Source of the DNA: JBBQXK01 sp052387255
GTDB taxonomy: Bacteria > Pseudomonadota > Alphaproteobacteria > Rhodobacterales > Rhodobacteraceae
Length of the DNA stretch: 64,000 bases
Direction: 5' to 3'
Assembly (NCBI GenBank): GCA_052387255.1
Contig: JBQTJI010000005.1
Location: forward strand, 62,001 to 126,000
Shown here: piece after piece, positions 27,108-34,082 of the stretch
How positions within the stretch are numbered: position 1 is the first letter of the stretch
How the letters are laid out: each line of letters opens with the position of its first letter
Position numbers and translations under genes: made by a program
Notes under the pieces: model-generated
Seen by the model: the letters and a program-made list of their open reading frames with translations, nothing else
Database searches by the model: none
What the model was told of the DNA's origin: nothing

Positions 27108-27392
27108 ATGTCGCGCGTCTGCGAACTCAGTGGCAAGGCCCCGATGAGCGGCCACAAGGTCAGCCACGCCAACAACAAGACCAAGCGGCGCTTTCTGCCG
27201 AACCTGAACGATGTCACGCTGATCTCGGACATCCTGGCGCAGTCGTTCCGGCTGCGCATCTCGGCCCATGCGCTGCGCACGGTGGACCATCGCGGCGGCC
27301 TCGATGCGTTCCTGGCCAAGGCCAAGGATGACGACCTGTCGGACCGCGCGCTGAAGATCAAGCGCGAACTGGAAAAGCGCGCCGCCGCCTGA
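27108..27392 (+). CDS. rpmB: 50S ribosomal protein L28
   Basis: 94-residue ribosomal protein. Starts MSRVCELSGKAPMSGHKVSHANN, the alphaproteobacterial L28 signature, then KTKRRFLPNLNDV and RISAHALRTVDHRGG. A strong intrinsic terminator follows. Single-gene unit divergent from the TraB gene. Confidence 0.97.
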   Translation: MSRVCELSGKAPMSGHKVSHANNKTKRRFLPNLNDVTLISDILAQSFRLRISAHALRTVDHRGGLDAFLAKAKDDDLSDRALKIKRELEKRAAA

Positions 27393-27415
27393 CGCGGGGC
27401 CGCAGTTGGTCGAAC

Positions 27416-27442
27416 AGCCCTGCCCGCGCGGCGGGGCTTTTT
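27416..27442 (+). terminator. Intrinsic terminator of rpmB
   Basis: Stem AGCCCTGCC pairs with GGCGGGGCT (one G-T pair; 27416-27438), loop of five bases, followed by a run of T to 27442. It begins 24 bases after the rpmB stop. Confidence 0.8.
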
Positions 27443-27492
27443 GCTGGCTGCAGGTCTTTCGGCGACCGGCCTTCCCCGCGCGGATCGCCCCC

Positions 27493-27846
27493 ATGGCGCG
27501 GCCCCCCCTTCCTGCGGTCCTTCTGGCGCTTGGCTCGGCGCTGTCGGGCGCGGCCATGGCGCACCGCGCCGGCACCACGTTCGAGCTTTGCGCGGACGGT
27601 CGGCCTGTCACCGTCACCCTGCGGCACGTCCCCGAAGGCTTTGCCGTCGCGGGGCACGAGACGCGGCTGCTGGCGCGCGGCGGCGACCATGTCATGCTCT
27701 TGGGCTTGACACCGGCGCTCAAGGACGGCGACACGATCACCCTGGTGCTGACCTTCGAGCGCGAAGGCGAGATGACACTGGACGTGCCCGTGGACAATGC
27801 CCGCAAAGCGCCCGACGATGCGGCCACCCACCGCCACAGTCCCTGA
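27493..27846 (+). CDS. Small secreted protein with partial PCu(A)C copper-chaperone domain
   Basis: 117 residues. A signal peptide (LLALGSALSGAAMA) precedes His24. The C-terminal half GGDHVMLLGLTPALKDGDTITL and EREGEMTLDVPVDN matches the second half of the PCu(A)C/DUF461 periplasmic copper chaperone, keeping the distal H-x-M ligand pair (His66, Met68), but the first half with the proximal His and Met ligands is missing. Either a degenerate or a minimal copper-binding protein. Followed within 7 bases by a 2OG-Fe oxygenase gene. The start could also be a few codons downstream. Confidence 0.7.
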   Translation: MARPPLPAVLLALGSALSGAAMAHRAGTTFELCADGRPVTVTLRHVPEGFAVAGHETRLLARGGDHVMLLGLTPALKDGDTITLVLTFEREGEMTLDVPVDNARKAPDDAATHRHSP

Positions 27847-27853
27847 GGCCCGC

Positions 27854-28402
27854 ATGTCCTATCTGTTCCAGGAAAACGCCCTTCCCGCCGCCGAATGCGA
27901 CCTCTTGGTCACCCTGGCCGCGCAGGCCGAGATGGCCGACGCCGGGCTGGTCGGCAAGACCACGTCGCATGCGCTGCGCCGGGCCGAAGTCGTGTGGCTG
28001 GACGACCTGCCCCAGGCCGCCCCGGTGATGGACCGCCTGATCCGCCTGGTGGCGCAGGCCAACCGCGAGACCTTTGACGTGGACCTCACCGAGTTTGCCG
28101 AAAGCGCCCAGATCGCCCGCTACGGCGCGGAACGCGAAGGCCATTTCGGCTGGCACAGCGACATCGGCAAGGGCACGCTGGCGGTCAGGCGCAAGCTGAC
28201 GCTGGTGATCCAGCTGTCCGACCCGGCCGGTTATGACGGGGGGGCGCTGGAACTGCGCCCCGACGCCAATGTCGCCGTCGCCCCCCGCACGCGCGGCACC
28301 GCCGCGATCTTTCCCGCCTACGTGCTGCACCGTGTCAGCCCGGTCACCCGCGGCACCCGCTGGTCGCTGACGCTGTGGGCGCACGGCCCCGCCTATCGCT
28401 GA
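27854..28402 (+). CDS. 2-oxoglutarate/Fe(II)-dependent oxygenase (prolyl 4-hydroxylase-like)
   Basis: 182 residues. Jelly-roll dioxygenase with iron ligands His and Asp in GWHSDIG, and the distal His with the 2OG-binding Arg in LHRVSPVTRGTRWSLTLW. Length matches the compact 2OG-FeII_Oxy (PKHD-type) family. Start ATG 27854 is 7 bases after the copper-protein stop, so both may be co-expressed. Substrate unknown; members often hydroxylate proteins. Confidence 0.88.
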   Translation: MSYLFQENALPAAECDLLVTLAAQAEMADAGLVGKTTSHALRRAEVVWLDDLPQAAPVMDRLIRLVAQANRETFDVDLTEFAESAQIARYGAEREGHFGWHSDIGKGTLAVRRKLTLVIQLSDPAGYDGGALELRPDANVAVAPRTRGTAAIFPAYVLHRVSPVTRGTRWSLTLWAHGPAYR

Positions 28403-28417
28403 CCTGCCCCTGTTTGG

Positions 28418-28475
28418 CTTCTTCTGTCCCCAAGTATCCCGGGGGGAGGCGCCAGCCGGGGGGCAGCGCCCCCCT
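28418..28475. repeat. Dispersed GC-rich hairpin repeat, copy 2 (inverted)
   Basis: The conserved core CTGTCCCCAAGTATCCC followed by CGGGGGG is the reverse complement of the element at 22371-22434, and a second hairpin (GGGGGG, cagcg loop, CCCCCC; 28458-28474) completes it. Intergenic between two plus-strand genes. Confidence 0.75.
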
Positions 28476-28493
28476 TGCCACGATGGAGCCGCG

Positions 28494-29150
28494 ATGCCGC
28501 CCGACACCCTGACCCGTGCCCGCCGCCTGCACCACAAGGCCACCCAGGACCGCGCCGTGATCGACGCGATCCTCGATGCGATGCCGGTGGCCCATGTCGG
28601 GCACCTGGTCGATGACCAGCCGGTGGTGACCCCCACCCTGCAATGGCGGATCGGCGACCGCGTGTTCTGGCACGGCTCCTCCGCCAGCCGCATGATCCGG
28701 CGGGCCGGGGGAGCCAAGGTCTGCCTGACGGTCACCCTGACCGACGGCATGGTGCTGGCCCGCTCGGGGCTGGAGCATTCGGTCAACTACCGCTCGGTGA
28801 TGGTCTTCGGGCAGGCCCAGGCGGTGAAGGGGCCCGAGGCCAAGTCGCGCGCCCTGAAGGCGATGATGGACCGGCTGTTCCCCGGCCGCTGGGACGCGCT
28901 GCGCCCGATGACGGCGCAGGAACTCAAGGCGACGGTGATCCTGTCGCTGCCGCTGACGCAGGCTACGGCCAAGATCGGGGCCGGTCCGCCCACCGACCCG
29001 CCCGCCGATGTTGCATGGCCGGTCTGGGCCGGGGTGCTGCCGATCACGCTGACAATGGGCACGCCGCAACCCGCGCCCGACCTGCCTGCAGGGCTTGGCC
29101 TTCCCGACCATGCCGCAGGCTACCGGATCGACCGACGACCGTCCCGATAG
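28494..29150 (+). CDS. Pyridoxamine 5'-phosphate oxidase family protein (FMN-binding split barrel)
   Basis: 218 residues with a split-barrel flavin-binding domain (about 30-165). Seen: GHLVDDQPVVTPTLQWRIGD, WHGSSASRMIRR and SVNYRSVMVFGQAQ, typical of the PNPOx-like group whose members bind FMN, F420 or haem. The usual active-site Arg/Lys of true PdxH cannot be recognised, so the function is not vitamin B6 synthesis by default. Start ATG 28494. Convergent with the next gene through a perfect hairpin. Confidence 0.85.
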   Translation: MPPDTLTRARRLHHKATQDRAVIDAILDAMPVAHVGHLVDDQPVVTPTLQWRIGDRVFWHGSSASRMIRRAGGAKVCLTVTLTDGMVLARSGLEHSVNYRSVMVFGQAQAVKGPEAKSRALKAMMDRLFPGRWDALRPMTAQELKATVILSLPLTQATAKIGAGPPTDPPADVAWPVWAGVLPITLTMGTPQPAPDLPAGLGLPDHAAGYRIDRRPSR

Positions 29151-29174
29151 ACGGACCCTGCGCGCAAAGCGCCT

Positions 29175-29197
29175 CCCTCTCCCCTCGGGGGAGAGGG
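29175..29197. terminator. Bidirectional hairpin between convergent genes
   Basis: Perfect 10-base stem CCCTCTCCCC with GGGGAGAGGG, loop TCG (29175-29197), lying in the 72 bases between two convergent stops. No T-run on the plus strand. Similar CCCTCTCCCC...GGGGAGAGGG hairpins are common intergenic elements in GC-rich proteobacteria. Confidence 0.6.
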
Positions 29198-29222
29198 ATG
29201 GGGTGAGGGGGGATCAGGCCGA

Positions 29223-29528
29223 TCAGCCCGCGCAGACGCCCTGTGCCGTGTCGCTGAACGCGCGGTAGCGCGTCCAGAATTCGTCGTCGCGGTCGGTGTC
29301 CGACAGCTTGACCTTCTGCACCGCCTCGGGGTCGTTGAAGAACTTGGCCACCCGCCGCTGGTCCGACCCCGACAGTGTCTGGTCCGCCGCCTGCTGGATG
29401 CAGCCGCAGAGCGACCGGCTGGCCGCCTTGCGGTCGGACTTGAGGCAGGCGTTGCCGATCGGCCCGGCCACCGCCATGCCCGCCGCAAACAATGCCACGC
29501 CCGTGGCACCCAGAACTGTCTTGATCAT
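29223..29528 (-). CDS. Small secreted cysteine-containing protein, function unknown
   Basis: 101 residues. Start ATG 29528 gives a clean signal peptide (VLGATGVALFAAGMAVA). The mature chain GPIGNACLKSDRKAASRSLCGCIQQAADQTLSGSDQRR holds three Cys likely to form disulfides with the C-terminal Cys (GVCAG). Homologues that I recall in Rhodobacteraceae are short secreted proteins, sometimes labelled arginine transporter, a label not supported by the sequence. Upstream lies 323 bases without a gene, then the lepA fragment. Confidence 0.75.
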   Translation of the reverse strand: MIKTVLGATGVALFAAGMAVAGPIGNACLKSDRKAASRSLCGCIQQAADQTLSGSDQRRVAKFFNDPEAVQKVKLSDTDRDDEFWTRYRAFSDTAQGVCAG

Positions 29529-29851
29529 GTCTCTGCCTCTGATGCCGGGACGGGGCGTTCGGCCTGCCGCCACTGGTCGTTGATAGCTGCCGATCATGAC
29601 GATTCGCGCAAGACAATTCAACCTTTGGAAACAATGCCATGGCGGATCGCCGCCGGACACCGGATCAGGTGGCCACATGAACAACCATCCACAACATACC
29701 GTACAGGCTTGGAAAGTCGCTTCTGGTGCGCGGCGGTCGCCGCCGCGAATCACGTCGCTTCGAGGTTTGCGCCCCGGCCCCCAGCCGCAGGTCGCGCCCG
29801 GCGCTCGACCGCCCCCTTTCCCGCCCAACCCACACAGGCTGTACGCCGCCC
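29529..29851. other. Gene-free stretch upstream of the lepA fragment
   Basis: 323 bases without a credible gene on either strand. It would hold the promoter of the minus-strand secreted protein and the ancestral lepA promoter. AT-richer in its first half (CAATTCAACCTTTGG). No convincing repeat, riboswitch or small RNA seen. Short open frames here cross into the lepA copy in the wrong frame. Confidence 0.6.
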
Positions 29852-29986
29852 ATGACCCAGCTTTCCCAGATCCGCAACTTCTCCATCGTGGCACATATCG
29901 ATCACGGCAAATCCACCCTCGCCGACCGGCTGATCCAGTCGACCGGCACCGTGGCCGACCGCGACATGAAGGCCGAAAGCAGATGA
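29852..29986 (+). pseudogene. lepA 5' fragment (44 codons), duplicated gene end
   Basis: The first 44 codons read as the start of LepA (MTQLSQIRNFSIVAHIDHGK and on to the DRDMKA motif) but diverge into AESR and stop at TGA 29984-29986. The nucleotide sequence matches the real lepA start (31646 onward) over about 130 bases: identical for 72 bases (29903-29974 against 31697-31768), with 5 mismatches in the first 51 coding bases. The stop overlaps the ATG of the endonuclease gene (29983), so the fragment can act as a translated leader peptide that couples expression to it. It may retain the native lepA ribosome binding site. Confidence 0.85.
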
Positions 29987-30597
29987 TGAACGCCCGGCAA
30001 ACCGTTGATCCTTCCCTGTTCAACCCGGCGTTCGACTTTCCCTATCAGCTTCGCACGCAGGATTTCCAGGGCGCCATGCAGGACGTCTACGATTTCTTCT
30101 TCGACGTCAACGGCCTTCTCCTCGGGCGTGGCCTCGAACGGTTGGACGATATGCTCCGCCCCGCCGCTATGACCGGGATTCTTTCCGACTTGCTGACCGC
30201 CAGCGTTGCCAAGCAAAGCCGCGTCCTGCGCGAAAACGGGCATCACAACGGCCATCCCGACCTTGTCCTGAACGGAGTCTACGCGAACAATTCCGTCGCA
30301 TCCGGGGATCAGGGCGTCGAAATCAAATCCACCCGCAAACCGGGGGGTGCGGTTGACACGCATGGAGCTCGCAACCAATGGATGTGTGTCTTCGTCTACC
30401 GGATTGATAACAAGACCCAGCCCAAGCGCGACCGCCGCCCAATGAAGTTCACCGAAGTCCACCTGGCAAAGGTTGAAGTCGCCGATTTCCGGCAGAACGC
30501 CCGCGGGGTTCTGGGAACAAGAACCGCCACGCTTCATGCGCAGGGCCTCGAAAAGCTGCGGCGTGGCTGGATTTATCTGGACAAATCCAAAGCCTGA
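29983..30597 (+). CDS. Type II restriction endonuclease, PD-(D/E)xK
   Basis: 204 residues, not assigned to a named family. The likely catalytic PD-(D/E)xK centre is Pro92-Asp93 (GHPDLVL) with Glu113-Ile-Lys115 (GVEIKS), followed by an RNQ motif and a beta strand (WMCVFVYRI). Start ATG 29983 overlaps the stop of the lepA fragment. It is convergent with the DNA methyltransferase, whose 3' end overlaps by 25 bases, a usual restriction-modification arrangement. Recognition sequence unknown. In-frame extension upstream to 29596 crosses the lepA fragment in another frame and is rejected. Confidence 0.7.
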   Translation: MMNARQTVDPSLFNPAFDFPYQLRTQDFQGAMQDVYDFFFDVNGLLLGRGLERLDDMLRPAAMTGILSDLLTASVAKQSRVLRENGHHNGHPDLVLNGVYANNSVASGDQGVEIKSTRKPGGAVDTHGARNQWMCVFVYRIDNKTQPKRDRRPMKFTEVHLAKVEVADFRQNARGVLGTRTATLHAQGLEKLRRGWIYLDKSKA

Positions 30598-31481
30598 AGC
30601 CGGGGGATCGCCTCGGCGGCCAGTGCAAAGTACTTTGCAATCCGCTCGATCCCGATGCTTTCGATGCCAAGCGCGTTCGCGGCTGCAAGCGTCGATCCCG
30701 ACCCGCAGAACGGATCAAGAACAACTCCGCTGTCCATCGGCAGGCTGGCCCTTACGATCCGCCGCAAGAACGACTGTGGTTTCAGCGACGGATGCGGAGC
30801 CAGCGCGCGTTCACAACGATTGGTCGGATGGCTTTCGATCACGTCGCCGAACGGACGTTCTGCCGACGTACGCCGCAACGCGCCAGTGCCCCACTTCCGC
30901 AGGTTGTCCTGCACCCGCCCCTCGATGGGCTTGCGCAGCAGCAGCCACGGTTCATGCATCGAACGCGGCATGACGGAAACGTCAGGAAACTCCCTGTCGG
31001 CGTTCTTCGGACGATCCCCACCACGCATCGTCATGACGAGCCGGGTCACGATGGCGCGCACCTCAAGGTCCGACCGTCGCATTGAATGGGTGACGTGGTT
31101 CAAGAGCAGCGGGTTTGACGCCACGAACACATGGGCCCCGGGCATCAGCACCCGCGATAGCTTCCGCCCGAAATCCGCATAAAAATCACATAGATTGTCA
31201 ATGTCAGATGGCGTCAGCGTGGTGAACCGAGGCAGCGCCGAACGAACATGGCCGTCAAACGATGGCGGGATCCGCCATATGCCGCCGACGCCCCGGTCGA
31301 GCTTGGCGATCTCCCGATCCGAATACTCGGCAACGCCGTAGGGCGGATCGGTGACGACCGCGCTGATCGACCGCTCCGGTCGTAAATCAAGCCATGCAAA
31401 CGCATCGGCATGGACCAGCGTCGCCCTTCCTACGGATACCTGTGGCCAGGAGATTTCGCCAAGGTCGGGGGGAAGGTGCAT
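30573..31481 (-). CDS. Site-specific DNA methyltransferase (N6-adenine or N4-cytosine, beta group)
   Basis: 302 residues. Motif IV DPPYG (Asp45-Tyr48) comes first, then motif X-like HPSLKPQSFL, and the SAM-binding motif I DPFCGSGSTLAAANALG near residue 255, the order of the beta class of amino-methyltransferases. It should protect host DNA from the convergent endonuclease. ATG 31481 is preferred; a TTG at 31529 would add 16 residues. It is divergent from intact lepA, whose promoter it shares. Target sequence not readable. Confidence 0.85.
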   Translation of the reverse strand: MHLPPDLGEISWPQVSVGRATLVHADAFAWLDLRPERSISAVVTDPPYGVAEYSDREIAKLDRGVGGIWRIPPSFDGHVRSALPRFTTLTPSDIDNLCDFYADFGRKLSRVLMPGAHVFVASNPLLLNHVTHSMRRSDLEVRAIVTRLVMTMRGGDRPKNADREFPDVSVMPRSMHEPWLLLRKPIEGRVQDNLRKWGTGALRRTSAERPFGDVIESHPTNRCERALAPHPSLKPQSFLRRIVRASLPMDSGVVLDPFCGSGSTLAAANALGIESIGIERIAKYFALAAEAIPRLQALDLSR

Positions 31482-31609
31482 GTTGCGCTCGGCTGTTCCA
31501 AAGTGACCACCCGCAGTATGAGAGGCCAAGGTTGACGTTTTGTTCCATCATGCCGACGCCAGGGCTTTGTCGTCAAGTCCGGTTGTCGCGCGAGCACGTC
31601 GAACCTTGC

Positions 31610-31638
31610 TTGACCACCGTTCGCTTCGCCATCATACC
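31610..31638 (+). promoter_or_regulatory. Candidate promoter of intact lepA
   Basis: TTGACC (31610-31615) and CATACC (31633-31638) with 17-base spacing, ending 7 bases before the lepA ATG. If used, the transcript would be nearly leaderless. Weak -10 match; inference only. Confidence 0.3.
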
Positions 31639-31645
31639 GCCGCCC

Positions 31646-33445
31646 ATGACCCAGCTTTCCCTGATCCGCAACTTCAGCATCGTGGCCCATATCGACCACG
31701 GCAAATCCACCCTCGCCGACCGGCTGATCCAGTCGACCGGCACCGTGGCCGACCGCGACATGAAGGCCCAGCTGCTCGACAGCATGGATATCGAGCGGGA
31801 ACGCGGCATCACCATCAAGGCCAACACCGTGCGGCTGGAATATCCCGCCCGCGATGGCCAGACCTATATCCTGAACCTGATCGACACCCCCGGCCACGTC
31901 GATTTCGCCTATGAGGTCAGCCGCTCGATGCGCGCCGTCGAAGGCTCGCTGCTGGTGGTGGATGCGTCGCAGGGGGTCGAGGCGCAGACGCTGGCCAACG
32001 TCTATCAGGCGCTGGATGCGGGGCACGAGATCGTGCCGGTCCTGAACAAGATCGACCTTCCGGCCGCCGAGCCCGAACGCATCCGCCAGCAGATCGAGGA
32101 TGTGATCGGCCTTGACGCCTCCGAAGCCGTGTTCATCTCGGCCAAATCCGGCCTCGGCATCCCCGACGTGCTCGAGGCCATCGTGACCAGGCTTCCCGCG
32201 CCGCAGGGCGACGCCGATGCCCCCCTCAAGGCCATGCTGGTCGATTCATGGTACGACGCCTACCTCGGCGTCGTCGTCATGATCCGCGTCATGGACGGCG
32301 TCATCCGCAAGGGCGACCGGGTGCGCATGATGGCGACGAACGCGGTCTACGGCATCGACCGGCTGTCGGTCCTCAAGCCCCAGATGGTGGACATCGACGA
32401 ACTGGGACCGGGCGAGATCGGGGTGCTGACCGCCTCGATCAAGCAGGTCCGCGACACCCGCGTCGGCGACACCATCACGCATGAGCGGCGCGGCACCGAC
32501 ATGGCCCTGCCGGGCTTCAAGCCCGCGCAGCCGGTGGTGTTCTGCGGCCTCTTCCCGGTCGATGCCGCCGATTTCGAGAACCTGCGCGATGCCATCGAGA
32601 AGCTGTCGCTGAACGACGCCTCGTTCTCGTCCGAGATGGAGACGTCGGCCGCCCTGGGCTTCGGGTTCCGCTGCGGGTTCCTGGGGCTTCTGCACCTCGA
32701 GGTCATCCGCGACCGGCTGGAACGCGAATACGATCTCGATCTGATCACCACCGCGCCCTCGGTGGTGTTCAAGCTGTACATGCGCGACGGCGAGGTGCGC
32801 GAGTTGCACAACCCCGCCGACATGCCCGACCTCACCCTCATCGACCACATCGAGGAGCCGCGCATCAAGGCCACGATCCTGGTGCCCGACGACTATCTGG
32901 GCGACATCCTCAAGCTGTGCCAGGACCGGCGGGGGATCCAGCTGGACCTGAGCTATGCCGGGTCGCGCGCCATGGTGGTCTATGACCTGCCCCTGGCCGA
33001 GGTGGTGTTCGACTTCTACGACCGCCTGAAATCGGTGACCAAGGGCTATGCGTCCTTCGACTATACCATCAGCGAATACCGCGAGGATTTCCTTGTGAAG
33101 ATGTCGATTCTGGTGAACGAGGAACCCGTCGACGCCCTGTCGATGATGGTCCACCGCGACCGCGCCGAGGCCCGCGGCCGCGCGATGGTCGAGAAACTCA
33201 AGGACCTGATCCCCCGCCACATGTTCAAGATCCCGATCCAGGCGGCCATCGGTGCCCGCGTCATCGCCCGCGAAACGCTGTCGGCCATGCGCAAGGACGT
33301 GACGGCGAAGTGCTATGGGGGGGATGCGACCCGGAAGAAGAAGCTGCTGGAAAAGCAGAAGGCCGGCAAAAAGCGGATGCGCCAGTTCGGCAAGGTGGAG
33401 ATCCCGCAGGAGGCGTTTATTAGCGCCCTCAAGATGGATGGCTGA
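31646..33445 (+). CDS. lepA: Elongation factor 4 (LepA back-translocase GTPase)
   Basis: 599 residues, full length. Translational GTPase that remodels stalled or mis-translocated ribosomes at the membrane-cytoplasm boundary. G1 AHIDHGKSTLADRLI, G2 ERGITIKANTV, G3 DTPGHVDF, G4 NKIDLP are all intact, and the LepA-specific C-terminal domain ends in QFGKVEIPQEAFISALKMDG. The host gene is intact although flanked by foreign modules: a duplicated 5' fragment with a restriction-modification pair before it, and a TA pair starting inside its last codons after it. Copy 2 of the 5' end may have been donated by another strain. Confidence 0.98.
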   Translation: MTQLSLIRNFSIVAHIDHGKSTLADRLIQSTGTVADRDMKAQLLDSMDIERERGITIKANTVRLEYPARDGQTYILNLIDTPGHVDFAYEVSRSMRAVEGSLLVVDASQGVEAQTLANVYQALDAGHEIVPVLNKIDLPAAEPERIRQQIEDVIGLDASEAVFISAKSGLGIPDVLEAIVTRLPAPQGDADAPLKAMLVDSWYDAYLGVVVMIRVMDGVIRKGDRVRMMATNAVYGIDRLSVLKPQMVDIDELGPGEIGVLTASIKQVRDTRVGDTITHERRGTDMALPGFKPAQPVVFCGLFPVDAADFENLRDAIEKLSLNDASFSSEMETSAALGFGFRCGFLGLLHLEVIRDRLEREYDLDLITTAPSVVFKLYMRDGEVRELHNPADMPDLTLIDHIEEPRIKATILVPDDYLGDILKLCQDRRGIQLDLSYAGSRAMVVYDLPLAEVVFDFYDRLKSVTKGYASFDYTISEYREDFLVKMSILVNEEPVDALSMMVHRDRAEARGRAMVEKLKDLIPRHMFKIPIQAAIGARVIARETLSAMRKDVTAKCYGGDATRKKKLLEKQKAGKKRMRQFGKVEIPQEAFISALKMDG

Positions 33446-33692
33446 CCCCCGCATCCACCCCCACGCCGCCTCCCGCGCGCAAGAGCGTGGCACCTCCGAC
33501 GCCGAAATGATCGCGACCGTCACCACGGGCGAGACCTTCCCCGCAAAGCACGGCCGCACCGGTTTCCGCCGCAATTTCTCCGGCCCCTGGGCCTGGCGCG
33601 GCAAAACCTTCGACACCAAGCAGGTCGAGGTCTATGCTGTCCATGAAGACGGCACCTGGCTCGTCATCACCGCACTTGTGAAGTATTTCTGA
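33438..33692 (+). CDS. DUF4258 protein, likely toxin of a TA pair
   Basis: 84 residues with the DUF4258 signature HPHAASRAQERGTSDAEM (RH/RxxERG motif) and a C-terminal beta-strand VITALVKYF, reminiscent of small RNase-type toxins. The ATG at 33438 lies inside the lepA tail, 8 bases overlapping its stop, so translation is coupled to lepA. A 10-base gap separates it from the DUF2283 gene. Role as toxin is inference from size, domain pairing and context. Confidence 0.7.
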   Translation: MADPRIHPHAASRAQERGTSDAEMIATVTTGETFPAKHGRTGFRRNFSGPWAWRGKTFDTKQVEVYAVHEDGTWLVITALVKYF

Positions 33693-33702
33693 GGGGACGC
33701 CC

Positions 33703-33939
33703 ATGCAGATCACCCATGACCCCAAGGCCAACATCGCCTACATCCGCTTCCGCGACCGCCAGGGCACGGTCGAAACCCTGCGCATCACCTCGGATTTCTT
33801 CGTGGACGTGGACGAGACCGGGGCCGTCTGCGGTGTGGAACTCCTGAACGCCAATGAACAGTTGATTGCCGGGGACGACGGGCGGGTGACGTTCGCGAAC
33901 CTGCTGGACGGGACATCGGGGGAGTTGCGGGTAGCGTGA
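33703..33939 (+). CDS. DUF2283 protein, likely antitoxin partner
   Basis: 78 residues fitting DUF2283 (DPKANIAYIRFRDRQGTVETLRI then DVDETGAVCGVELLNA), a short beta-rich family commonly found next to DUF4258 genes. Preceded by GAGGGGA Shine-Dalgarno. Its TGA (33937-33939) overlaps the first codon GTG of the lepA tail fragment. Antitoxin role is inference. Confidence 0.7.
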   Translation: MQITHDPKANIAYIRFRDRQGTVETLRITSDFFVDVDETGAVCGVELLNANEQLIAGDDGRVTFANLLDGTSGELRVA

Positions 33940-34082
33940 CGGCGAAATTCTGCTGCGGCGACGCCACCCGGAAGAAGCTGCTGCTGGAGAAGCAGAAGGC
34001 GGAGAAGAAGCGGATGAGGCAGTTTGGGAAGGTGGAGATTCCGCAGGAACCGTTTATTTCGGCGTTGAAGATGGATGGGTGA
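33936..34082 (+). pseudogene. Diverged lepA 3' fragment (48 codons), duplicated gene end
   Basis: Reads VTAKFCCGDATRKK and ends EIPQEPFISALKMDG then stop TGA 34080-34082. It matches the last 48 codons of intact lepA (33299-33445) at 42 of 48 residues, with many silent changes, so it derives from a related but different lepA. It starts with GTG overlapping the DUF2283 stop (GTGA) and its stop overlaps the ATG of the Panacea gene (TGATG), so it could still be translated within a continuous chain of coupled frames. Probably a remnant of an older gene-end duplication. Confidence 0.88.

Noticed and set aside
29596..29982. N-terminal extension of the endonuclease
   Set aside because: It crosses the lepA fragment in a different reading frame and lacks conservation; ATG 29983 coupled to the fragment stop is better supported.
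29852..29986. Possibility that the lepA fragment is a separate small GTPase gene
   Set aside because: It has only the G1 region and ends after 44 codons; sequence identity over 72 bases to the lepA start makes a duplication the simpler reading.
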